36,688 bases of DNA. It comes from an uncultured Chlamydiae bacterium. Its GTDB lineage: Bacteria; Chlamydiota; Chlamydiia; Chlamydiales; CACLRR01. How positions within the stretch are numbered: the first letter of the stretch is position 1; every line of letters starts with the position of its first letter. Below, piece by piece: positions 26,645 through 34,308 of the stretch. Position numbers and translations under genes: made by a program. The stretch is from the NCBI GenBank assembly GCA_902609415.1, contig CACLRR010000008.1, positions 1 to 36,688 on the forward strand, in the 5' to 3' direction. The notes under the pieces are model-generated. The model searched no databases and was not told the origin of the DNA. It saw nothing but the letters and a program-made list of their open reading frames with translations.

Positions 26645-27612
26645 AAGCAGCCTTATTACTTTCAGGAGCAGGATGTTTTGATGGATCAGAAATTGCTGAA
26701 GCTACATTAGCTCTTACGATGCTTGAGAAATATAGAATGAATTATAGGATATTCTCCTTAAATAAGGAGGTTAACGCGGTCGATCATAGTACTGGTAGTG
26801 AAGACGGTGACAGAAGAAATGCTAAGAAGGAATCAGCACGGATTGCCAGAGGGCCTGTAGAAGATATAACGGCATTAAATGTAGATCATTTTGATTTGCT
26901 AGTAATGCCTGGTGGTATGGGAGCAATAAAAGTGTTTTCTCGAGGATATGAGTTATGTAAAGAGTTATTGCGGGTCCTCGAAGGGTTTCATGAAGCAAAA
27001 AAGGAGATTGTGGGTATTTGTATTGTTCCTCTCCTTTTGGCACAATACTTCCATAAAAAGAATCTTAAAGTTAGCATGACATTAGGTGATGATGTTCAGA
27101 GTCTTAAAAAATTAAGTGATCTAAACATGCACGCAATTGAGAAAAAAGCATTTGAGTATGTTTATGATCAAGACCAACATATATGGACTACGTCAGCTTT
27201 TATGAATGCTTCTAATCGATGTGAGGTCCTAATTGCACTAGATGAGATTTTTAGACGTATCTCTATCATAAAAAATAAGAGTTCTGAATGTAGTATCTGT
27301 AGGATTGGTGATCAACCATATAGCAAGAAAGAGGCTAATGAGAAACTTCTAAACTCCAAGCTTTCAGAGGATTGGAGTTTTGTACCAAATAGTGAAATAC
27401 TGAAGTTAGTTAAAAATGTACTATTTAAGGATTTTAGATCAGCACTTCACTATGTTAACCAAATCAGTGAGATTGCAGAGAGCCTGGGTCATCATCCAAA
27501 TATTTCATTTACCTGGGGAGAGGTTGAGGTTCAGATTTACACTCATAAGATCCATGGACTACACCAAAATGATTTTATTCTTGCATCAGCCATTAGTGAG
27601 ATAAAGGTATAA
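26641..27612 (+). CDS. Fusion of ElbB/ES1 (DJ-1 superfamily) and pterin-4a-carbinolamine dehydratase
   Basis: This 323-aa protein has two domains. Residues 1 to about 215 resemble ElbB/ES1 of the DJ-1/PfpI superfamily: SGAGCFDGSEIAEATLAL, KKESARIARG, LLVMPGGMGAIK, and IVGICIVPLLLA with the nucleophile-position Cys127. Residues about 221-323 match pterin-4a-carbinolamine dehydratase: WSFVPNSEILKLVKNVLFKDF, SLGHHPNISFTWGEVEVQIYTH with H284-H285-P286, and GLHQNDFILA. The dehydratase recycles the pterin cofactor of aromatic amino-acid hydroxylases or acts in related pterin chemistry, and ElbB proteins have weak glyoxalase activity. I know of no standard fusion of these two. It is the last gene of the run; the stop is followed by an AT-rich gap. 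Confidence 0.85.
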   Translation: MKAALLLSGAGCFDGSEIAEATLALTMLEKYRMNYRIFSLNKEVNAVDHSTGSEDGDRRNAKKESARIARGPVEDITALNVDHFDLLVMPGGMGAIKVFSRGYELCKELLRVLEGFHEAKKEIVGICIVPLLLAQYFHKKNLKVSMTLGDDVQSLKKLSDLNMHAIEKKAFEYVYDQDQHIWTTSAFMNASNRCEVLIALDEIFRRISIIKNKSSECSICRIGDQPYSKKEANEKLLNSKLSEDWSFVPNSEILKLVKNVLFKDFRSALHYVNQISEIAESLGHHPNISFTWGEVEVQIYTHKIHGLHQNDFILASAISEIKV

Positions 27613-27692
27613 AAGTACATTAATTTTATGGGGAAATTGAAACTATTTTAATTTTCTATTTTCTTTGTATTTGTAAATGGTTGAATAATCTA

Positions 27693-29120
27693 CTATTCCT
27701 CAAGAATGGGTTGGTGCATGCTCCAGGAAGATTTTTTGAATCCATGGATAATAAGAGGGATTGCACACATGACTAGAAGACCTATAATTAGGAATGACTC
27801 ATAGAACGCTAGAGAGCCAATGTGCAATTGTGCAGGGGGAATAAAGACAAGGAAGATAGCAAAAAAGCAGGTGAGTATCCCAATGCAAGAGAGAATCCAA
27901 ATCCCCTTGTGTGGGTGTGGTATTCTATAAGCTCTTGGCACATGAGGTCTTGTATATCGCAGACGGATTGCTGCAGCAAACATAAAGATGTACATTATAA
28001 GGTAGATCTGGGTACTAAGGGCACTGAGAATCCAATAGGAGCTACTTAAGCTTGGCATTAAGAGAAAAACTAAGGTAGAAATGGTTACAATTATTGCTTG
28101 AAAAAGAAGTAGATTTACTGGGACGCCTTTACTATTAGTCTTTTGAAAGAAGGGGGGGAGGTTGCCATGAGTTGTTGTTGTATAGAGAGCCTTTACAGGT
28201 CCAATAATCCAGGAATTAACTTCTGCTACAGAGCCTATAACAAGAAGAATGCCGAGAATTGGAAGGAGCCACCCCATGTGTAACCCTGCTAAAAAGATCT
28301 TGAGTGCCTCCATTAGACCGGAAACAAGGCTTATGTTCTCCTTGGGGATGACAAGCCCTATGGAAAGAGCTCCTAACAGGAAAAGGAAAAAGGTGATTAT
28401 GGCTGCAAAGATAATGCCTCTTGGATAGTTTTTTTGGGGATTTTTGACTTCACCTGCATAGCCTGATGAGACCTCAAGGCCAGCAAAGGCAAGAAATAAT
28501 CCACCGAGAAAGACGATGTTATCAAGCCTACTTAAATCAGGGATAAAGCTCTTAGCTGAAAAGCTGATTTGGGCTGGATGACCAAGGGTTACCCAGGCAA
28601 TGGCAAGGAGAATAAGGATAACGCCAGGAAGGATGGTTCCGGAAATAACACCGATTGTACTGAACAAACTAGAAGTTTTTATTCCTAAGAAGTTTAGGAT
28701 AGTCATTCCCCAGAAACCTATGAGAATTACTAATAGAACAAAAATCTTACTTTCAGCAACTGGAGGATAGAAAACATAAGCAAGGGTTGTGGCAACAAAT
28801 GCTAGAATAGCAGGGTACCAGGTGACGTTGTGTACCCACTGCATCCATATAGCAAAAAATCCCCACATATCACCAAAGGCCTCTCTTACCCATATGTATA
28901 TACCACCAGATTTTGGCCAACCAGTAGCGAGTTCTGCAGAAACAAGGGCTGATGGTACAAGAAAGAATAGTCCTACTATAATAAAGAAGAAGATGGAACT
29001 ATATCCATATTCAGCGACCAGAGGTAGGTTTCTGAGGCTTGCCATGATCGAGACGTTAAGCATCACGAGAATAAAGGTTGTGATTACCCTTTTAGGATTT
29101 TTATTAGCTATAGGATCCAG
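27693..29120 (-). CDS. APC-family amino-acid permease/antiporter
   Basis: The transporter has about 12 membrane helices and 475 aa if started at a CTG (29120). The first helix carries MLNVSIMASLRNLPLVAEYG and the second SALVSAELATGWPKSGGIY, typical of the glutamate/GABA-antiporter branch of the APC superfamily. Later segments include GLFLAFAGLEVSSGYAGEV and PRAYRIP. Conventional starts (GTG 29066, ATG 29063) would remove the first part of helix 1 (KRVITTFILV). In frame upstream, CTG 29120 has GGAG at suitable spacing and restores an N-terminus with the usual NPKRV start. An ATG at 29153 is blocked by a TAA after five codons. Candidate substrates are glutamate or another amino acid or amine; the substrate is inference. 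Confidence 0.85.
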   Translation of the reverse strand: MDPIANKNPKRVITTFILVMLNVSIMASLRNLPLVAEYGYSSIFFFIIVGLFFLVPSALVSAELATGWPKSGGIYIWVREAFGDMWGFFAIWMQWVHNVTWYPAILAFVATTLAYVFYPPVAESKIFVLLVILIGFWGMTILNFLGIKTSSLFSTIGVISGTILPGVILILLAIAWVTLGHPAQISFSAKSFIPDLSRLDNIVFLGGLFLAFAGLEVSSGYAGEVKNPQKNYPRGIIFAAIITFFLFLLGALSIGLVIPKENISLVSGLMEALKIFLAGLHMGWLLPILGILLVIGSVAEVNSWIIGPVKALYTTTTHGNLPPFFQKTNSKGVPVNLLLFQAIIVTISTLVFLLMPSLSSSYWILSALSTQIYLIMYIFMFAAAIRLRYTRPHVPRAYRIPHPHKGIWILSCIGILTCFFAIFLVFIPPAQLHIGSLAFYESFLIIGLLVMCAIPLIIHGFKKSSWSMHQPILEE

Positions 29121-29331
29121 ATTCTTCTCCAGTTGTTATAAACTACTAAACATAGACAAAAAGAAGTTAATTTGGAAGAGAAGAAAGTTTTTTTTTCAAA
29201 ATGGAATAGTGTCTAGAGTATGCTCTAAAGCTATTTTTTTAAATAATATTAAATTATTAATAATTATTATATCTATTTTTATAGCATTTTATTAGTGCAT
29301 TTGTATATTTATAAATAAAACATGTAAAAGT

Positions 29332-29348
29332 ATCACTTTAATAGTGAT
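29332..29348 (+). other. Small hairpin in the leader of the histone gene
   Basis: ATCACT (29332-29337) and AGTGAT (29343-29348) form a 6-bp stem with the loop TTAAT, 25 nt upstream of the histone ATG. It could be a leader structure or a dyad operator. In Chlamydia histone synthesis is controlled after transcription by a small RNA, so the leader merits notice, but no such interaction can be read from this sequence. Confidence 0.35.
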
Positions 29349-29372
29349 GACAATCCAATTTGGGAGAAAAGT

Positions 29373-29732
29373 ATGGCCAAAAAAGTAGTAAGAAAAGCAG
29401 CTAAGCGTAAGCCGGCAGCCAAGAAAAGAGTAGTGAAAAGAAAGACAGCAGCAAAAAGAAAGCCAGCAGCCAAGAAGAGAGTAGTGAAAAGAAAGACAGC
29501 AGCAAAAAGAAAACCAGCAGCTAAGAAAAGAGTAGTAAAGAGAAAGACAGCAGCAAAAAGAAAACCAGCAGCTAAGAAAAGGGTAGTAAAAAGAAAGACA
29601 ACAGCAAAAAGAAAACCAGCAGCTAAAAAAAGAACAGTGGCAAGAAAGACCACAAGAAGAAAACCAGTTGCTAAAAAGAGAGTGGTAAGAAAAACAGTAC
29701 GTAAGACTTCTAGAAGAAAGGCAAGAAGATAG
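29373..29732 (+). CDS. hctB: Histone H1-like DNA-condensing protein, Hc2 type
   Basis: This 119-aa protein is made almost only of Lys, Arg, Ala, Val, Pro and Thr. After MAKKVVR it consists of five 17-residue units, KTAAKRKPAAKKRVVKR with minor changes, then an Arg-richer tail ending SRRKARR. This is the composition and repeat style of chlamydial Hc2 (HctB), which compacts the nucleoid during conversion to elementary bodies and resembles the C-terminal tail of eukaryotic histone H1. GGGAG lies nine bases before the ATG. A strong terminator follows the stop. Repeat number varies between strains in Chlamydia, so the unit count may be polymorphic here. Confidence 0.92.
   Translation: MAKKVVRKAAKRKPAAKKRVVKRKTAAKRKPAAKKRVVKRKTAAKRKPAAKKRVVKRKTAAKRKPAAKKRVVKRKTTAKRKPAAKKRTVARKTTRRKPVAKKRVVRKTVRKTSRRKARR
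29394..29648 (+). repeat. Tandem 51-bp repeat inside the Hc2-like gene
   Basis: Five consecutive 51-bp units encode 17 residues each (residues 8-24, 25-41, 42-58, 59-75, 76-92). Units 2-4 are nearly identical at DNA level apart from third-position changes; the fifth unit is more divergent. Such units permit in-frame expansion or contraction by recombination or slippage. Confidence 0.9.
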
Positions 29733-29757
29733 ACGTACTATCTAAATACAATTTTGA

Positions 29758-29792
29758 TGAGCAAGTAGATTTCTACTTGCTCATTTTTTTTT
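29758..29792 (+). terminator. Strong intrinsic terminator of the Hc2-like gene
   Basis: A perfect 11-bp stem, TGAGCAAGTAG (29758-29768) and CTACTTGCTCA (29773-29783), has the loop ATTT and is followed by nine T (29784-29792). It lies 25 bp after the histone stop. The right arm contains the last codons and stop of the opposing PAP2 gene (stop at 29773), so the terminator is partly coding on the other strand. Confidence 0.92.
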
Positions 29793-30351
29793 GTTTGCAA
29801 ATTAACTGTGCAATTATAATTCCGATAAAAGCGCCAGCAAATAGATCGCTTAGAAAGTGCTCATTAAGAATTACTCGTGTGAAGGATAAAAAAGATGCTA
29901 AGAAAAATGAGGGCCAGATAAGCTTTTTGTTTATAAAAGAAAGAGTTGAGGCAAGTGCAAAGGCTACTACAGTATGACTAGATGGAAATGAATGAAAAAG
30001 CTTATTCATGTTTATATATGTGAACCCAGAGATCCCCTCGCTAATCCATAGAGAAGGTCGAGCTCTTGCAAGGATAATTTTAATGATGGCAGAAAGTATA
30101 TAAGAGCTGATTATTACCTTAGAAAAGAGAAGGCATCTGCTTAGAAGATTTTTCTTATTAAGTATTAAGCATATGGAAGGGGCCACAATCCAAAGGGCAA
30201 GATGGAAGGAGGGTTTTATACTTTTAGAGAGGAGATTAATGATAGGCATTCCTAGAAATTCGCTGTTTTCAATCGATTGAGATAATGGAAAATCAAAAAA
30301 CATAAATGAGAAAAGTGTAAGAGGTAGTAGAAGAAAAGTAAGTCTGATCAT
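29773..30351 (-). CDS. PAP2-family lipid/acid phosphatase, membrane protein
   Basis: The 192-aa protein has about five to six membrane helices. All three PAP2 motifs are intact: K91-x6-R98-P99 (KIILARARP), P123-S-S-H126, and R159-x5-H165-x3-D169 in TRVILNEHFLSD. Likely activities include phosphatidic acid, undecaprenyl pyrophosphate or phosphatidylglycerophosphate dephosphorylation; the sequence does not decide. The start lies 10 bp after the stop of the preceding Inc-like gene, so the two are probably co-transcribed. The C-terminal codons form part of the histone gene's terminator. Confidence 0.92.
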   Translation of the reverse strand: MIRLTFLLLPLTLFSFMFFDFPLSQSIENSEFLGMPIINLLSKSIKPSFHLALWIVAPSICLILNKKNLLSRCLLFSKVIISSYILSAIIKIILARARPSLWISEGISGFTYINMNKLFHSFPSSHTVVAFALASTLSFINKKLIWPSFFLASFLSFTRVILNEHFLSDLFAGAFIGIIIAQLICKQKKMSK

Positions 30352-30361
30352 TACTTAAGTA

Positions 30362-31942
30362 TTATCCAATTACTTCTAAACATCGAGGAAAAACTGTCAT
30401 CTCAATTTCCTTAGGTTGTTTTTTTGGTAGAAGGCGAAGTAAAAAATTAGGAAGTGTTTTTCTTAGATCCCAATACCAGCCCTTTGTTTGTAAAAAAGAC
30501 TCATTTGCTGTGTATCTGAAGGTGGCAGCAATTGTACAAAAGGCAAAAAGCGTTGCAGGAACAGCTACTGGTGCTGCTATAAAGTTAAGTGCAATTAGAG
30601 CTCCAGCTGATAATATAGTAAGTATCCCAAGAGAATATACTAATAAGGCTTTTTTTACTTTATTATTTAGATCGGATAATAAACTTTTTGTTTTTTTGAT
30701 ATCTAATTCACTAATAGTAATCGCTCCAGTAGTAATTGATTTATGGGTAATACTATGAAGATAGGCCATTTCTTCAGTCATTTCTTTAATAGATTTTTCA
30801 CCAAGATGACGAGATAGGTAAAGTTGTCGATTTTGTCTCTTTAGATCAATGTGTTGTTGAGAAGCGTGTTTTCTGATAAAGGTCTCCATTGATCTTGAGA
30901 ATCTTTCAACTACAAATGATCTGTAGGCAGCTCTTACAGGTCTAGTAAGACTGGTATTTAGTTTGCTTTTATAGCTAACATCTATCGGATCCTCTTTATA
31001 GATTGATTTTATTTCCTGGAGAAGAAGTATAAGATGTGAATTATGTCTAGGTAGTTTATTGATAATAACCGCTTTACGTTCGTTTTCTTCTAATAGTGAT
31101 GTTATCCTCGGAGAATAATCTGATTCTAATTTTTCTGGATTATGTCTGTAGAGGCCCACTTTTTCTTGTAACTTTTGGTATTTAGTGCCTTCTAATGGAT
31201 GTGCTTGCATAAAATCAAACATTCGCATAGCAACTTTTTGTATGGCGCTTTCCTCAATATTGAAATAGTTATTTTTAATATTACTAAGAAGTTGCTTATA
31301 AATAATCAACTGCAAAGATAAGCATGCTCTTTTTCGGACTGAATAACATTTAGATTCAAGTTTAGAATGTAAATTTTCAGCATCCTGAATAGAGAGAAGA
31401 AAGCTTTGTGAGATTAAAAATTTGTTATAGTTCGCAATAATATCTTCTCGTGAGTATTTTTGGGGATCAAATTTCGGGATGAATTTTAGGAGAGTACTTT
31501 GGTTGAGAACATATGAAAAACGTAAAGTTTTGCAAATTTTATAGCTTTCTAGTGTAAATTCGATAGCTAAGAAAATAACACCTAAAACAGAATTAAAAAA
31601 AGCTAGCATTCCACCTACTGCGACTTTTAGGAGATCCTGGATAATAAGCACGATAGATTGGACTGTATTAATTAAAGCAATGGGAAGGCCTATTGCTTTA
31701 AATGCGTGTTGGATGCTGGCATCATAATCATAGTTTTTCATGCTTAGGAAAAAACCTTTAACTGAATCGTAAATAGCTACTGGTCCAGTAAAAATCTGAT
31801 AGACCCCGGGAACATCAACCCAATCATGGACAGGTGCTCTTGTACTAGTACTCTTCAGACTGTTTGTCTTTAAAGAGGCTTGAGCAAATTGATAGAGTTG
31901 GCCCAATTCTGTATTTTGAGCTCTTAAATACGAGGTTTCCAT
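30362..31942 (-). CDS. Probable inclusion-membrane-type protein with paired hydrophobic lobes
   Basis: This is 526 aa from ATG 31942; a TTG three codons earlier has no better support. The N-terminal 80 residues are soluble. A pair of adjacent hydrophobic stretches follows at about 82-102 and 106-130 (FKAIGLPIALINTVQSIVLI and VGGMLAFFNSVLGVIFLAIE). The middle 300 residues are charged and helical. A second bilobed hydrophobic region at about 430-475 contains LGILTILSAGALIALNFIA. Bilobed hydrophobic domains of 40-60 residues are the hallmark of chlamydial Inc proteins, which sit in the membrane of the host vacuole. I recognise no enzyme. The PAP2 gene follows 10 bp downstream. The Inc interpretation is inference from topology. 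Confidence 0.6.
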   Translation of the reverse strand: METSYLRAQNTELGQLYQFAQASLKTNSLKSTSTRAPVHDWVDVPGVYQIFTGPVAIYDSVKGFFLSMKNYDYDASIQHAFKAIGLPIALINTVQSIVLIIQDLLKVAVGGMLAFFNSVLGVIFLAIEFTLESYKICKTLRFSYVLNQSTLLKFIPKFDPQKYSREDIIANYNKFLISQSFLLSIQDAENLHSKLESKCYSVRKRACLSLQLIIYKQLLSNIKNNYFNIEESAIQKVAMRMFDFMQAHPLEGTKYQKLQEKVGLYRHNPEKLESDYSPRITSLLEENERKAVIINKLPRHNSHLILLLQEIKSIYKEDPIDVSYKSKLNTSLTRPVRAAYRSFVVERFSRSMETFIRKHASQQHIDLKRQNRQLYLSRHLGEKSIKEMTEEMAYLHSITHKSITTGAITISELDIKKTKSLLSDLNNKVKKALLVYSLGILTILSAGALIALNFIAAPVAVPATLFAFCTIAATFRYTANESFLQTKGWYWDLRKTLPNFLLRLLPKKQPKEIEMTVFPRCLEVIG

Positions 31943-32136
31943 AATTAACAATTATAATTAAAAATTGATATTAACGAAAGATATTTAGCTTATTTTATAA
32001 TAAAAATGCAACATTAAATAAATAAATACGATGTTTTTGTAAAGTAATAAGTTTAATGCGTTTATTTTCTTTTTTTATTCAAAAAAACTCTTGATTAAGG
32101 TAACCTTCTTTTTTGAATTTGAGACTGGATATATAG

Positions 32137-33348
32137 ATGGGAAGAGAATTGAACAATAAAGAATTTTCGTACCGGTTAGACAAAAAGGATATGAATCCTG
32201 ACACTGTAAACATCACTCAGGTAAACGACTTACTTGTTGATTTTAAAAGAGTTAGGATGAGAACAGTGCGCCTTATAAAGGAGATTCCTCATGATTTTGC
32301 TCTTTCCTATCTCCATAATGGTATTGGTTCAATTAAACAATGCTTAGCAAGGATTCTTTATTGTTATGAATACCACTTTTCCAGCTGGCAAAGAAAACGT
32401 TGGGAATCCCTTGACTCTCTAAATTTGTGTATGGGACAAGACGAACTTTTGCAGCCAAATTTGTTACAGCTTTTAGAGTACTCTGAATTGATTACCAAAA
32501 AGATTTACTCGATGCTTATTGCTGTATATTCTCAAAAAAAGGAAAGGGAGTTAACAGATCTTTTGCTTTTTGTATTGAATATAGAGAGTTATTACTATGA
32601 AAAAATAATAACTATATTAAAGTTGCTATCGATGCAAAATAATCGTCCTTTTGATCAGTTTACTGATGAATACAAAGTGCCTAAAGAGCAGAGTGCTTCG
32701 AGGTGGTTAAATATAGAAGCAGGCCTTTTTGCTATTGGCTCTAGTGAAGCAGAGAGTAGCTTTGATGTTGAAAAACCAAGGCATAATATCTATTTAGAGC
32801 GATTCTCAATCGCTACAGATCTTGTCACTAATGGAGAATATTTAGAGTTTGTTGAAGCAGGTGGATATTATCAGGATCATCTCTGGTTTGATGAGGGGAA
32901 TTTCTACAAGCAAGGAAGTCAGGTCATCCATCCTATTTACTGGAAGAAAGATAAAAATTATTGGTATGAGTACTCTATCGATAAAGGTTTTGTTCTTTTA
33001 GATGTTAATAACCCTATAATGCATATTAATTATTATGAAGCTTCAGCATTTGCCCACTGGAAAAAGATGAGGTTGCCAACAGAGCAACAGATGGAAGTGG
33101 CAATGAGTCATTCTGAAGCAAATGAGATGAATCATCACCTCTGGAGTTGGACAGATAGTTCTTTCACAGGTTACCCAGGAGCTATGTTTAATAACACACA
33201 CTTTTTCTATCCAATGAGGAGAGCAGATCTTATGGTATTACGTGGTGGATCATTTGTTTCGGATCAAAAAATAAAGCGCAAAAGCTTTAGGGCTCGAGCA
33301 AGGCCCTATCATTCACATTACCTTGCAGGTATCCGTCTTGTTAAATAG
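32137..33348 (+). CDS. EgtB-like protein (DinB-like plus FGE/sulfatase-modifying domain) lacking iron ligands
   Basis: This is a 403-aa two-domain protein. Residues about 25-170 are a DinB-like four-helix bundle and about 190-403 an FGE-sulfatase domain: GLFAIGSSEAESSFDVEKPRH, NPIMHINYYEASAFAHWKKM, RLPTEQQMEVAM, WSWTDSSFTGYPG, VLRGGSFVSD, RARARPYH and AGIRLVK. This arrangement is that of EgtB-type enzymes, which join a thiol to hercynine in ergothioneine synthesis with a three-His iron site. The usual H-E-x-x-H-x-E helix motif here reads I149-E-S-Y-Y153-Y-E155, so two of the three iron-ligand histidines are missing. It may be inactive, use another chemistry, or have been repurposed. No EgtD-type methyltransferase is in the window. 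Confidence 0.8.
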   Translation: MGRELNNKEFSYRLDKKDMNPDTVNITQVNDLLVDFKRVRMRTVRLIKEIPHDFALSYLHNGIGSIKQCLARILYCYEYHFSSWQRKRWESLDSLNLCMGQDELLQPNLLQLLEYSELITKKIYSMLIAVYSQKKERELTDLLLFVLNIESYYYEKIITILKLLSMQNNRPFDQFTDEYKVPKEQSASRWLNIEAGLFAIGSSEAESSFDVEKPRHNIYLERFSIATDLVTNGEYLEFVEAGGYYQDHLWFDEGNFYKQGSQVIHPIYWKKDKNYWYEYSIDKGFVLLDVNNPIMHINYYEASAFAHWKKMRLPTEQQMEVAMSHSEANEMNHHLWSWTDSSFTGYPGAMFNNTHFFYPMRRADLMVLRGGSFVSDQKIKRKSFRARARPYHSHYLAGIRLVK

Positions 33349-33368
33349 ACTTCTTATTCTAGAGGAGT

Positions 33369-33704
33369 CTAGTAGACCTTCTTTTGGTTATATTGGTAAT
33401 GAGTTCTTAAGGATAACACTAATACAATTAAGCTTATAAGCAGAAGCATGCCTGCTGGCATAAACTTTTCTGTGACTTTAAATCTCATGAAGAAGACACT
33501 AGCTAGTAGTATATTTAGTAAATAGCATCCATAAATGCTCCAGGGTTCACGATTTAAAAAGAGAACAGAGAGCAAGAAGATAAAACTTGCGGTTGTAATT
33601 GAGAGGATAAATGATATTGTACTTTTTGCTACAAGGAGAGCTGCTACTCCACCAAGAGCAATAAGTAGAGCATATATGATGTAGGCGATGGCAATTTTTT
33701 TCAT
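33369..33704 (-). CDS. Small four-helix membrane protein, TMEM14/UPF0136-like
   Basis: The 111-aa protein has four hydrophobic helices (about 5-27, 29-48, 57-71 and 83-98). The motif RFKVTEKFMPAGMLLLISL resembles the conserved region of the TMEM14 (UPF0136) family, R-F-x-x-x-x-KFMPAG. Members in eukaryotes are small mitochondrial or ER membrane proteins, and bacterial members are uncharacterised. It follows the 148-aa gene by 26 bp on the reverse strand and converges with the EgtB-like gene. Function is unknown. Confidence 0.65.
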   Translation of the reverse strand: MKKIAIAYIIYALLIALGGVAALLVAKSTISFILSITTASFIFLLSVLFLNREPWSIYGCYLLNILLASVFFMRFKVTEKFMPAGMLLLISLIVLVLSLRTHYQYNQKKVY

Positions 33705-33730
33705 ATTCTAATTTTTATCATCTGATTTAA

Positions 33731-34177
33731 TTAAATAAAATTCTTTTTTTTTATTTTTTTTCTCTCATCTTCTAGTGTCTTTTTTATCAGCAAAATATGG
33801 TCTAACATTAGGTCATACGATGGGCAAGTGTGCTTGATTGATTCTTCTAGCATTTTTTGCAATGAGGATTCATTTTGAGATTCATCATTAAAGATTTGTG
33901 CAGCATCTAGTAGGGTGTATTCGCTTACAAAAGGTGCCCCCTGAGGAGTTTCAATAAGACATTCGATGAGGTCATCAATACCATGAATAGAAAGATGCGG
34001 TTTTGTTCTTAGCTCTACCAGGTGCATATGCATACTATTAATATTTTGAGCTATTGATGCAACAAGGTTCTGGTCAATTTTCTTTTTTTTATTGTGTCCA
34101 AGTGACATCCAGTTATCGTGGAATCCAGTAAAGTCATAGTATAGATTTTTTAATAACTCTTCAGTGGCTTTTTTCAT
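33731..34177 (-). CDS. Hypothetical soluble protein
   Basis: This 148-aa protein is charged and largely helical (MKKATEELLKNLYYDFTGFH and QKMLEESIKHTCPSYDLMLD) and ends in a lysine-rich KKIKKKNFI. It has no signal peptide or membrane segment, and I recognise no family. It precedes the TMEM14-like gene on the same strand with a 26-bp gap, so the two are probably one transcript. It diverges from the large phosphatase-like gene across 131 bp. Confidence 0.55.
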   Translation of the reverse strand: MKKATEELLKNLYYDFTGFHDNWMSLGHNKKKKIDQNLVASIAQNINSMHMHLVELRTKPHLSIHGIDDLIECLIETPQGAPFVSEYTLLDAAQIFNDESQNESSLQKMLEESIKHTCPSYDLMLDHILLIKKTLEDERKKIKKKNFI

Positions 34178-34308
34178 ATCAAAAATGGTGTTGTTTTATT
34201 TTTAATTAAACCCTTTAAATTATTATTGCAATAATAATTGGATAATTGTTTTGTGTTTTTGCCTAATTTAGTGTATCATTGACGCAAAAATTATATTAGA
34301 GGATAAAA

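Noticed and set aside
28789-29295. 168-codon forward frame antisense to the permease
   Set aside because: It overlaps a clear transporter on the other strand; its apparent coding is a shadow of hydrophobic codons.
29333-29653. 106-codon reverse frame with FLAAGFLFA repeats
   Set aside because: It is only the antisense of the 51-bp repeats of the Hc2-like gene.
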